Assembly (NCBI GenBank): GCA_040388665.1
Contig: JAZKBL010000034.1
Coordinates: 1 to 16,077 of the forward strand
Length of the DNA: 16,077 nucleotides
Reading direction: 5' to 3'
Source of the DNA: DAHVFY01 sp040388665
GTDB lineage: Bacteria > Chlamydiota > Chlamydiia > Chlamydiales > Rhabdochlamydiaceae
The notes under the pieces are model-generated. The model searched no databases. It was given only the letters and a program-made list of their open reading frames with translations, and was not told the origin of the DNA. The position numbers and the translations under genes were made by a program. Shown here piece by piece: positions 7,375-14,236 of the stretch (the stretch's first letter is position 1; each line of letters starts with the position of its first letter).

Positions 7375-8221
7375 GTCCCACAAACTCCTGTAGAACCGTA
7401 CTCCAACTGCGCGGTTTTTTCCCAAACAAAGATTCTATTTTTTTCGTGCTAAGAACAGAATAACTAGGGCGCGCAGCACAAGAGGGAAAATCTGATCCTT
7501 TTACTGGGACGATCTCTTTACATGCAAGCTGAACACCTTGCTCATCTGCAAATTGTTTCATATCAAGCGCAATCTGATAGCGCGTGAGTTCTCCTTCATT
7601 AGCAAAATGAAAAACCCCTGAATGGCAAAGTAGAGCTAAAATAACTTCAGAAAGATCTTTGCAATAAGTCGCACGCCCTGTTTGATCATCCACAGCCTTG
7701 ATCAATTCAAGCTCTCGCAATCTATTCAACAATCCTGAAATAAAATTTTTTCCTTTTGAGCCAAAAAGCCATGAAGTACGCACAATGCACGCGGTAGAAA
7801 ATTCTTCAAGAAGCCGAAGCTCCCCCTCCCATTTGCTTTGTGCATAAACGCCCACTGGCTGGCAAGGGTCTGTTTCTAAAAAAGGCGATGTGGATTCGCA
7901 CCCGCTAAACACATAATCGGTGGAAATATGAACAAGCTTTGTGCCGTATTCTCGCGCAACATGCGCTACATTCTCAGCACCAAGTGCATTAACCGCATAA
8001 GCTTCTTTTGAAAGTTTTTCTGCACCATCAACATCTGTAAAAGCTGCGCAGTTAACAATGTGCGTCGGCGCATTCTCTTCTGCACATCTTTGAAGTGCTT
8101 CAAGACACGTCACAGGAACATCATCTTTTCCTGTCGCAAAAAAAGGAAGATATTGCTTTTCACATAATGCTTTAAGATTAGATCCTAAAAGCCCTTTTGC
8201 TCCTACAATCCATATTTTCAT
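7361..8221 (-). CDS. rfbD: dTDP-4-dehydrorhamnose reductase
   Basis: Last step of dTDP-L-rhamnose synthesis: NAD(P)H-dependent reduction of the 4-keto group. The 286-residue protein starts MKIWIVGAKGLLGSN, with the nucleotide loop GAKGLLG at 8-14, then NCAAFTDVDGAE (57-68), HISTDYVFSG (98-107) and the catalytic Tyr126-x3-Lys130. An upstream in-frame ATG exists at 8227, but the one at 8221 forms a classic ATGA overlap with the rfbC stop and has GAGG seven bases ahead, so it is preferred. rfbB begins within its last codons. C-D-B order and overlaps indicate one polycistronic message. Confidence 0.95.
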   Translation of the reverse strand: MKIWIVGAKGLLGSNLKALCEKQYLPFFATGKDDVPVTCLEALQRCAEENAPTHIVNCAAFTDVDGAEKLSKEAYAVNALGAENVAHVAREYGTKLVHISTDYVFSGCESTSPFLETDPCQPVGVYAQSKWEGELRLLEEFSTACIVRTSWLFGSKGKNFISGLLNRLRELELIKAVDDQTGRATYCKDLSEVILALLCHSGVFHFANEGELTRYQIALDMKQFADEQGVQLACKEIVPVKGSDFPSCAARPSYSVLSTKKIESLFGKKPRSWSTVLQEFVGHAAQ

Positions 8222-8772
8222 CTGCATACCTCGAATAAATCAGCAAAAAAAAGAGCTTCTTTATCTCTTGAAGACACTACAGGATCTGATTCTGGCCACT
8301 GAATGGCAATTTGGGGATCATCAAAACGAAACCCTTTTTCTTCATCCGGGTCATACACGCTACTGACTTTATAAAGAACATGAGCTTTTTCACTAACAAC
8401 ACAAAATCCGTGGGCAAACCCAACAGGAATAAAAAACTGCTCACATGTATCTCCATTCAAATAAATTCCTTGCCACTTACCAAATGTGGGGGAATCTGGC
8501 CTAATATCAACGGCGACATCATAGATCTCACCCTCACAAACGGTTACAAGTTTAGCCTGGCCAGGTTTTTGTTGAAAATGCATCCCCCGGATCGTCCCCT
8601 TCTTTGAATAAGAGTGATTATCTTGCTCAAACCGCACATCAATGCCAATATCGGCATACTTATGAGAGTGGTAACTCTCTACAAAAAAACCTCTAGAATC
8701 TTGATAAACACGAGGCTTAATTAGCTTTAACCCCGATAAAGAGAGAGGAATAATGTCTACGAGTTTATTCAT
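8218..8772 (-). CDS. rfbC: dTDP-4-dehydrorhamnose 3,5-epimerase
   Basis: Epimerises C3 and C5 of dTDP-4-keto-6-deoxyglucose on the way to dTDP-L-rhamnose. It is a 184-residue cupin of normal length. It shows DSRGFFVESYH (25-35), TIRGMHFQ with the catalytic His65, GEIYDVAVDIRPDSPTFGKW, FIPVGFAHGF, and YKVSSVYDPDEEKG with the likely catalytic Tyr140, then IQWP. It is the first gene of the four-gene operon. AAGG lies four bases before the ATG, rather close. No convincing promoter is seen in the 68-bp gap shared with the divergent permease gene. Confidence 0.96.
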   Translation of the reverse strand: MNKLVDIIPLSLSGLKLIKPRVYQDSRGFFVESYHSHKYADIGIDVRFEQDNHSYSKKGTIRGMHFQQKPGQAKLVTVCEGEIYDVAVDIRPDSPTFGKWQGIYLNGDTCEQFFIPVGFAHGFCVVSEKAHVLYKVSSVYDPDEEKGFRFDDPQIAIQWPESDPVVSSRDKEALFFADLFEVCR

Positions 8773-8840
8773 AAAACCTTGCGCTTTTTAATGTAAAATA
8801 GTAGCCTACCATAAGATATTTTGCACCACGGATAAAAAAA

Positions 8841-10037
8841 ATGCATGTTTTTCGTTCCTTTGGCCACATGTTAGGCGGCACACTTCTTATTAGCGGAACT
8901 ATGATCGGCGTCGGAATGCTAGCTCTTCCTGTTGTTACAGGGCCTGGGGGATTCCTGCCAGCCATCGCCATTTACCTGCTCTGTTGGATCTTCATGCTAT
9001 GCACAGGTCTTCTTTTGTTAGAAGTATGCTCTTGGATGCCTAAAGATGCAAACTTGATTTCTATGGCGCATAAATTGATGGGGCCTTTTGGAAAAAATGT
9101 ATGCTGGATCGTCTATCTTTTCTTATTCATCAGCGTGATGATCGCCCACATTGCAGGTGGCGGCAATATCGTTTCTGAAATCAGCGGGGGAGTTGTTCCT
9201 GCCTGGTTGTCGACGATTCTTTACGTTCTCGTTTTTTCTCCCGTCATTTATCTAGGAACACGCTCTGTTGACAGACTAAATTTAATGCTCATGGTAGGCG
9301 TTGCCATCTCTTACTTCCTTTTCGTCTTCGTCTCTCACAAGCATGTCGACCTTAAATTACTTACCTACACTGATTGGCCAAAAGCTTTAATAGCACTGCC
9401 TGTTCTTTTTACAGCATTCACTTATCAAGTCATTATCCCCTCTCTTATGACCTACATGGATAGAGACGTAAAAAAAGTAAGACTCTGCATCATCCTTGGC
9501 ACGTCAATTCCTCTTGTTATTTACTTGATCTGGGAACTTCTTATCTTAGGAATTGTACCGACAGCTGATCTTATTGCTGCAAGCAAACACGGACATAATG
9601 CAGTCATGCCTCTTAAACAATTTGTTACAAGCTCTTCTCTTTTTGCGATTGGAAAAGCTTTTGCCTTTTTTACAATGACAACCTCTTACATAGGCCTTTC
9701 CCTAGCTTATATCGACTTCCTTGCTGATGGATTAAAAGTCAAAAAACAGGGATGGAAAAAAATTGCCCTCTGTTTTGCTATCTTTGCCCCACCAACAATG
9801 ATCTCGCTGATTAAACCTGATATTTTTCTTCATGCGCTAAGCTATGCTGGCGGTTTTAGTTGCGCCATCTTATTTGGCCTCTTTCCTCCTGTCATGGCGT
9901 GGATCGGCAGATACGTTAAAGGGTACTCAAAAACAGGGCAGCAAATTCCCGGAGGAAAAGTGTTCCTCGCGGTACTTATGGCTTTCGTAGCTTTTGAACT
10001 CGTGCTTGAACTTAGACAACAACTGTCTTTACTATAG
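8841..10037 (+). CDS. tyrP: Aromatic amino-acid permease of the TyrP/Mtr type
   Basis: An inner-membrane proton-coupled importer of tyrosine or tryptophan, from the hydroxy/aromatic amino-acid permease family. The 398-residue protein opens with the family signature GTMIGVGMLALP at 19-30 and PGGFLPA, followed by about eleven hydrophobic segments spread to the C-terminus. Length matches E. coli TyrP (403). It is divergent from rfbC across a 68-bp AT-rich gap; no clear Shine-Dalgarno site precedes the ATG. The outer-membrane protein gene follows after about 32 bases and may be cotranscribed. Which aromatic amino acid it carries cannot be told from sequence alone. Obligate intracellular chlamydiae import such amino acids from the host. 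Confidence 0.9.
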   Translation: MHVFRSFGHMLGGTLLISGTMIGVGMLALPVVTGPGGFLPAIAIYLLCWIFMLCTGLLLLEVCSWMPKDANLISMAHKLMGPFGKNVCWIVYLFLFISVMIAHIAGGGNIVSEISGGVVPAWLSTILYVLVFSPVIYLGTRSVDRLNLMLMVGVAISYFLFVFVSHKHVDLKLLTYTDWPKALIALPVLFTAFTYQVIIPSLMTYMDRDVKKVRLCIILGTSIPLVIYLIWELLILGIVPTADLIAASKHGHNAVMPLKQFVTSSSLFAIGKAFAFFTMTTSYIGLSLAYIDFLADGLKVKKQGWKKIALCFAIFAPPTMISLIKPDIFLHALSYAGGFSCAILFGLFPPVMAWIGRYVKGYSKTGQQIPGGKVFLAVLMAFVAFELVLELRQQLSLL

Positions 10038-10069
10038 ACCTCTTGCATGATTACATTTGCTTGAAAAAT

Positions 10070-11044
10070 ATGAAAAAACAAATTGTACTAATTTTCACTG
10101 TCTTATCAAGTTACATCTACTCTGATGCACAATCAGAAGCGCTTGCAGCTAAAGAGCCCCCGCCGATCACAACTCCATGGCTGACAGGCCCTTTGCTTAC
10201 CCCTTCTGCTGTTGCAGTTCCGAAAGGCTCTTATGAAGTTGAGCCATATCTTTTCTATACTATCTTTACAGGATTTTATAACGAGCACTGGAAAGCAAAA
10301 TCCATCCCCACCTTCTACCAAACCAATCTTCAAATGATCGGGTGGGTTGGCATTACGAAAAATGCTGATATTAGTCTCATCGTCCAGGGTTTTTATAACT
10401 CTACAGAAGGAGTATCAGATAGTGGCATTGGAGATCCCTCGCTTACCCTCGATTGGCAACTTTTTTCTGAAAACCAATCAAGTCTATGGATCCCCTCAAT
10501 TAAGCTATCTGTAGCGGAGACATTTCCCGTTGGCAAATACCAACACTTAAATCCTCATAAAAAACTCACAGACGGCATGGGACAAGGAACATTTACCACA
10601 ACGTTCGGTCTCACCTTCTCTAAAATATACTCTTTCGGTGGAGATCGCTACCTATCCTCTATTCTTAGTTTTTCAAATGGGATCTCAACCCCTGTTTCCA
10701 TCAGGGGTTTAAGCGTATATCAGGGCGATATAACAACGAAAGGAACTATCTATCCTGGGAATGCTAATAAAATCCTCTACGGAACTGAGTACTCCCTTAC
10801 AAAACACTGGGTGTTAGCCCTCGATATCGGCGCTTTTTTCTACGCCAAAACACGTTTTTCAGGTCATACCAAGTCTTTTGCAGGATTTCCTTCGTCAACC
10901 CAAATTACCCTCTCTCCCGCTATCGAGTACAACTGGAGCGCCACCCTTGGAGCTATTTTTGGCGTGTGGTTTACAGTTCTCGGCAGAAACGACTACCAAT
11001 TCGTAAGCCCCGCCGCCGCCGTTTCCATCTACGGTATCTTTTAA
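10070..11044 (+). CDS. Predicted outer-membrane beta-barrel protein
   Basis: No named function. The preferred start gives 324 residues beginning MKKQIVLIFTVLSSYIYSDA, a clear signal peptide with lysines then a hydrophobic core; an in-frame ATG at 10043 would add nine residues before it. The mature part is rich in aromatic and alternating hydrophobic/polar strands (for example GSYEVEPYLFYTIFTGF) and ends ...VSIYGIF, with the C-terminal Phe typical of barrels handed to the BAM machinery. The N-terminal block PWLTGPLLTPSAVAVPKGSY resembles a group of uncharacterised proteins I recall from Legionella and other amoeba-associated bacteria, some placed near the phenol-degradation MetA-like barrel family. 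It lies just behind tyrP and shares four bases with the convergent pgeF stop. Confidence 0.7.
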   Translation: MKKQIVLIFTVLSSYIYSDAQSEALAAKEPPPITTPWLTGPLLTPSAVAVPKGSYEVEPYLFYTIFTGFYNEHWKAKSIPTFYQTNLQMIGWVGITKNADISLIVQGFYNSTEGVSDSGIGDPSLTLDWQLFSENQSSLWIPSIKLSVAETFPVGKYQHLNPHKKLTDGMGQGTFTTTFGLTFSKIYSFGGDRYLSSILSFSNGISTPVSIRGLSVYQGDITTKGTIYPGNANKILYGTEYSLTKHWVLALDIGAFFYAKTRFSGHTKSFAGFPSSTQITLSPAIEYNWSATLGAIFGVWFTVLGRNDYQFVSPAAAVSIYGIF

Positions 11045-11790
11045 AGAAAGGCGGCAGCAGTGGCGTGGCGGCCACTTTTTTTCTCGCGGCGGTAGGAAAA
11101 AAAATCAGCGCTGTTTGTGTACGTGCAGATGGAGGCAATTTCAATATGAGAAGTAAGTACGCCACAGCACTCTAATTGCCATCTACTGATCTCCCATAAG
11201 TTGAAATAATGCGGGCGATATTGAAATGTCCAAAATGTTTCAGGAAACTCCGTACGATAATTGATGAATTCAGAAGCCTCTGGACCAAGACTTGGAGATA
11301 TCCCAACAAGAAGATCTTCTGGTTTGCTATGAAATTTCTGTTTCAGTGTGTCTATCGTGTTTTTATAAATATTCTGCACGTTACCTCTCCATCCCGCGTG
11401 GACGTTTGCTAAAACACGGCGTACAGGGTCAACAATAATTGCCACCTGACAATCGGCATGATTCAAAAGAAGTCCAAGACCTTGCTCTTGCGTAACAAGA
11501 GCATCGCATAAAGGTCTTTCCTTATCGCCTTGTGTTACTTCACACACAAACGGGCTATGATGTTGCTTTGCAAAAGATAACAACGGCACATCAAGAATCT
11601 CTCGAATTTTTTTTAAATTAGTGTCTACAGCTATTAGATCATCTCCTTGAGATCTTCCCACATTAAGCGAGGAAAATTCTCCAACACTCACTCCGCCATG
11701 ACGTAAAAAAACGCCATGCACAAAATTTGGTACTTCTTGAAAAATTTCAAATTCAAGCCACTCAATAATCCCTAACCGTTTTCTAAGCAT
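11041..11790 (-). CDS. pgeF: Peptidoglycan editing factor / multicopper-polyphenol-oxidase-like protein (YlmD/PgeF/LACC1 family)
   Basis: The family has been shown to act as purine nucleoside phosphorylase/adenosine deaminase, and E. coli YfiH/PgeF prevents misincorporation of serine into peptidoglycan. The 249-residue protein has the usual length and the zinc ligands of the family: His78 (in KQHHSPFV), Cys114 (NHADCQV) and His131 (VHAGWRG). LGPEASEF follows as expected. The start has AGAGGT four bases upstream. The C-terminus (SGRHATAAAFL) is normal. It is transcribed alone, convergent with the outer-membrane protein. Which of the reported activities applies here is not decidable from sequence. 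Confidence 0.92.
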   Translation of the reverse strand: MLRKRLGIIEWLEFEIFQEVPNFVHGVFLRHGGVSVGEFSSLNVGRSQGDDLIAVDTNLKKIREILDVPLLSFAKQHHSPFVCEVTQGDKERPLCDALVTQEQGLGLLLNHADCQVAIIVDPVRRVLANVHAGWRGNVQNIYKNTIDTLKQKFHSKPEDLLVGISPSLGPEASEFINYRTEFPETFWTFQYRPHYFNLWEISRWQLECCGVLTSHIEIASICTYTNSADFFSYRREKKSGRHATAAAFL

Positions 11791-12023
11791 TAGACCTCTT
11801 TCAACACTCCATTTGTTCGCTAAAATTGTTTTTTTGGCATCTCAAAAATCGATTTTTTCAGCCATGTGTCCCCACATTATCTTCAAAAATCGGTTTCGGA
11901 TCTATCCAAAAAAATTCAATTTTTTCAAACAAAGCGAGTTTCGAAAAAAGTCTATTTTTACCTTGATTTAAACTTAATGTTTTATACCATTGTAGGTTAA
12001 CAGTAAAGTTTAGGGGGTATTGA
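11791..12023. other. 233-bp AT-rich intergenic region with palindromes
   Basis: Lies between divergent pgeF and the dioxygenase gene, so it should hold both promoters, but no strong hexamer pair stands out. Seen directly: a 14-bp palindrome AAAAATCGATTTTT at 11844-11857; the direct repeat TCAAAAATCG at 11842-11851 and 11883-11892; and an AAAAAATT-C-AATTTTTT hairpin near 11911-11927. A reverse-strand open frame at 11858-12073 has no gene-like features and is not called. Confidence 0.55.
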
Positions 12024-12719
12024 ATGTATAGTCTACTTTTAAGTTTGCTTGCATGGACGTGGTCAGGAGTCATGGTGCCAATAGAAACTCACGACACCAT
12101 TTCAAATAAAAATACTTATGAAATAGAAGTCTTAAGCGTGTCTCCACGTATCGTTCTGTTCCATAATTTTTTAAGTGCAGCAGAATGCGACCATCTCATC
12201 AAAGAATCAAAACCTCATTTAAAACGCTCCCTTGTCGTTAACCCTCTTGCAGAAGGATCAAAACTTGATGATGCAAGGACAAGTTCAGGAATGTTTTTTC
12301 CTGGAAGAGGCTCTGACAAAACTATTGCAGCTATTGAAGCTCGAATTGCAAAGCTCACCATGATTCCGGTAGAAAATGGAGAATCTATTCAAGTTCTTCA
12401 CTACCTCCCAGGCGCTGAATATAAACCTCACTACGATTTTTTTGATCCCAATACAGTCGGTGGTGCAGCTTGTTTTAATCGCGGCGGGCAAAGACTTGCT
12501 TCTTTTATCATGTATCTACATGACACAGAGGAGGGAGGAGAAACCATTTTCCCAAAAGCTAATATTGCTGTGAAGCCTATTAAAGGCAGTGCTGTACTCT
12601 TTTACAATTGCCTATCCAATGGCAAAGAAGACAATCTGACCCTTCATGGCGGCGCACCTGTCATTAAAGGGGAAAAGTGGATCGCTACAAAATGGATCCG
12701 AGCAGCAGAATTTCGATAG
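12024..12719 (+). CDS. Prolyl 4-hydroxylase-like Fe(II)/2-oxoglutarate dioxygenase, possibly exported
   Basis: A P4H-type oxygenase that hydroxylates a protein or peptide proline (or related residue) using O2 and 2-oxoglutarate. The 231-residue protein carries every catalytic element: His136-x-Asp138 in YKPHYDFF, distal His208 in LTLHGG, and the 2-oxoglutarate-binding Lys218 ten residues later. DARTSSGMFF (82-92) and SIQVLHYLPGAEY (121-133) are family blocks. The first 20 residues are hydrophobic (LLLSLLAWTWSGVMV) but lack a basic N-terminus, so export is possible, not certain. AGGGGG seven bases upstream is one of the best ribosome sites in the window. The CPBP gene starts on the base after its stop. 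The target is unknown; a host or envelope protein is a guess. Confidence 0.9.
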   Translation: MYSLLLSLLAWTWSGVMVPIETHDTISNKNTYEIEVLSVSPRIVLFHNFLSAAECDHLIKESKPHLKRSLVVNPLAEGSKLDDARTSSGMFFPGRGSDKTIAAIEARIAKLTMIPVENGESIQVLHYLPGAEYKPHYDFFDPNTVGGAACFNRGGQRLASFIMYLHDTEEGGETIFPKANIAVKPIKGSAVLFYNCLSNGKEDNLTLHGGAPVIKGEKWIATKWIRAAEFR

Positions 12720-13778
12720 ATGGAATTTTCTTATGCAATTTTATGGAAAAATCCACTAAAGACTCTCTCTTTTGCAGCTCTGATGATGAGCTATGCAAGT
12801 TTATGGATTCACCGTTCTGTGTGGATTTGGGGGTCTTTTCTTGGTGTCGCAACGATTCTAGGATTTCAAACGGGAATCGTTACGCCTCTCGCTTTAGTCC
12901 CTATCCTTTTTTTGCTCACCATTTACTTTTTTCTCTTTCGCAAAAATATTCAGGGATTATACCAGAATCAGTCATGGAATTGGAATTTCTGCTCTAGATT
13001 TTTTTGTTTGATAAAGCGTGGAGTTCGATGCGATCTTCCTGCCAGCTCGCGAGAACGAACACAAAATCAAACGGAAAAAGATAGCTGCAAAAATTCCAAT
13101 TCCATGACCGATTCCGGTATACTTCGAGCTCTTCTTATCTTTGCAGCCGGCGCTATTTCCATTGGACTTTGGTTTCATCTTGTTCCAGGCTTTAACAACT
13201 GGCAGCTTGTCAACCGCGAAATATTAAGCAAAGAAGCTGTACCTTATAGCTTATGGCTGAATTTTGATAAATCACTCATCGGCATTTTCATTTTAGCGTG
13301 GAGTCTTCCACTCATTAAGACAAAAGAGAAATTATGGAATGTTGCAAAAAAAGCCCTTCCATTTTTTCTTTTAGGAATTGGAATAATGATACTTCTTGCA
13401 TTGTATGGAGGGGTAGTAAAGTGGGATCCAAAAATTCTCTCCTTCTTTTCTATCTGGGTACTTAGCAATCTTCTACTCACTGTCATCCCAGAAGAAGCTT
13501 TTTGCCGAGGTTTTATACAAGAAGAGATCTATCATTATTTACATAAAAGACATCTACCAGCAAATGCAGGGGCGGTCATATTGACCTCCCTGCTATTTAT
13601 GCTCTTGCATATTTGCTGGATAAAAAATGTTCCATTTCTTTCCCTCGCATTCATCTCAGGAATCATCTACGGGTCCATTTACCAATATACCAAGTCAATT
13701 GAAAGTGCTATCTTTTGTCACTTTCTATTTAACGGAATCCACTTCATCTTTTTTACCTATCCGGCTCTTGTAAAATAA
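12720..13778 (+). CDS. CPBP-family intramembrane protease-like protein carrying an in-frame palindromic insertion
   Basis: A multi-pass inner-membrane protein of the CAAX-prenyl-protease/bacteriocin-processing family (ABI/Rce1-like). The 352-residue protein has the three motifs in its C-terminal half: EEAFCR with Glu258, Glu259 and Arg263, FMLLH with His297, and HFLFN with His334 and Asn338. Hydrophobic segments lie at about 15-28, 36-73, 136-150, 186-200, 212-230, 240-255, 284-300, 307-320 and 330-348. Residues 81-134 (about 54) are unlike the rest: cysteine-, asparagine- and charge-rich, encoded by a near-palindrome. Without them, RKNIQGL would join LRALLIF directly between two membrane segments. 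The start follows the dioxygenase stop with no gap and no clear Shine-Dalgarno site, so it is likely coupled to it. Confidence 0.82.
   Translation: MEFSYAILWKNPLKTLSFAALMMSYASLWIHRSVWIWGSFLGVATILGFQTGIVTPLALVPILFLLTIYFFLFRKNIQGLYQNQSWNWNFCSRFFCLIKRGVRCDLPASSRERTQNQTEKDSCKNSNSMTDSGILRALLIFAAGAISIGLWFHLVPGFNNWQLVNREILSKEAVPYSLWLNFDKSLIGIFILAWSLPLIKTKEKLWNVAKKALPFFLLGIGIMILLALYGGVVKWDPKILSFFSIWVLSNLLLTVIPEEAFCRGFIQEEIYHYLHKRHLPANAGAVILTSLLFMLLHICWIKNVPFLSLAFISGIIYGSIYQYTKSIESAIFCHFLFNGIHFIFFTYPALVK
12958..13121. mobile_element. 164-bp palindromic element inserted in frame (MITE- or RPE-like)
   Basis: An imperfect inverted repeat centred at 13039/13040. The outer 35 bases of each arm match at 32 positions, including 18 of 18 at 12971-12988 against 13091-13108 (GTCATGGAATTGGAATTT). 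Inner matches continue at GTTTGAT (13006-13012 against 13066-13072) and GTTC (13023-13026 against 13053-13056). The ends read TATACC and GGTATA. If TA is a duplicated target, the insertion is 162 bases, which is 54 codons with no frame change and no stop. The design (palindrome, in-frame, coding for a charged linker inside a gene) parallels Rickettsia palindromic elements; TA ends also fit a mariner-derived MITE. No transposase is in the window. Confidence 0.72.
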
Positions 13779-13781
13779 TTT

Positions 13782-14144
13782 CTACTTTACAGGACAACCG
13801 CCGCTTGATTGTGGCTGGGAAGGCGATAGAAGATTATTCTCTTTAGCAGTTTTTTGCACTGCCATATCAGCGCTCATCATATTCCCTGCACTGTCTGGCT
13901 GACCTGCAAGATCCATCGCTGTATTTCGTTGATCCGTTGAAAATTTATTACAAAAAACAAGTCTATTCGCATCTGATAATTGACTTGCAAATTGCTGCAT
14001 TTCAGACGACAATGCTGAGCAATCAATATTTTGCTGTGTCATGTCAGTTGGTGCTGGTGCTTGCACCGGCGCATCAGCTGGCGCTTGTTGTACTGTTGCT
14101 CCAACAAGTACAAAAGCAAATATCGAAGAAATAATAAAAAACAT
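13782..14144 (-). CDS. Small predicted secreted protein with three cysteines
   Basis: Not recognised. The 120-residue product has a hydrophobic N-terminus (MFFIISSIFAFVLVGA) that looks like a signal peptide, though without a leading basic residue, then an Ala/Pro/Gln-rich low-complexity stretch at 19-36, then a hydrophilic domain with Cys42, Cys65 and Cys117 that could form a disulfide in the periplasm. The start is well supported by AGGGGA five bases upstream. It is convergent with the CPBP gene (3-base gap) and divergent from mcsA. It may be a lineage-specific envelope or exported protein. The coding call is supported by the ribosome site and signal peptide rather than by homology. Confidence 0.65.
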   Translation of the reverse strand: MFFIISSIFAFVLVGATVQQAPADAPVQAPAPTDMTQQNIDCSALSSEMQQFASQLSDANRLVFCNKFSTDQRNTAMDLAGQPDSAGNMMSADMAVQKTAKENNLLSPSQPQSSGGCPVK

Positions 14145-14181
14145 GGTATCCCCTATAACGGTTAAGATCTTAGATGACCTC

Positions 14182-14210
14182 AGTCTAATTTTAAAAATCT
14201 TTTTAGTAAA
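14182..14210 (-). promoter_or_regulatory. Possible sigma-66/sigma-70-type promoter for the small secreted protein
   Basis: On the reverse strand TTTACT (14205-14210) and TAGACT (14182-14187) are separated by 17 bases, each matching four of six consensus positions. Transcription would begin near 14175, about 30 bases before the ATG and just upstream of its AGGGGA ribosome site. The 8-bp palindrome AAGATCTT at 14164-14171 lies just downstream and could be an operator, without other support. Confidence 0.35.
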
Positions 14211-14236
14211 CTGACTGTTTTGCTAATGTATAAAAT

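Noticed and set aside
7375..7425. Longer rfbB start (extra 17 residues)
   Set aside because: The start at 7374 has AGGAG upstream and puts the NAD-binding loop at the usual position; the extra residues are the rfbD end read in another frame.
8222..8227. rfbD start two codons upstream
   Set aside because: The ATG at 8221 forms an ATGA overlap and has the better ribosome-site spacing.
8311..8607. 98-codon forward open frame inside rfbC
   Set aside because: Antisense shadow of rfbC, which has all family motifs.
11858..12073. 71-codon reverse open frame in the intergenic region
   Set aside because: No ribosome site, no domain-like features, overlaps the dioxygenase 5' end; most likely chance in AT-rich DNA.
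12677..12997. 106-codon open frame overlapping the dioxygenase and CPBP genes
   Set aside because: It lies in another frame of two well-supported genes, and its composition is that of a shadow frame.
14229..14236. TATAAAAT directly before the mcsA ATG as its -10 box
   Set aside because: The transcription start would fall within or after the start codon, and no -35 is found at 17 bases; treated as AT-rich sequence.
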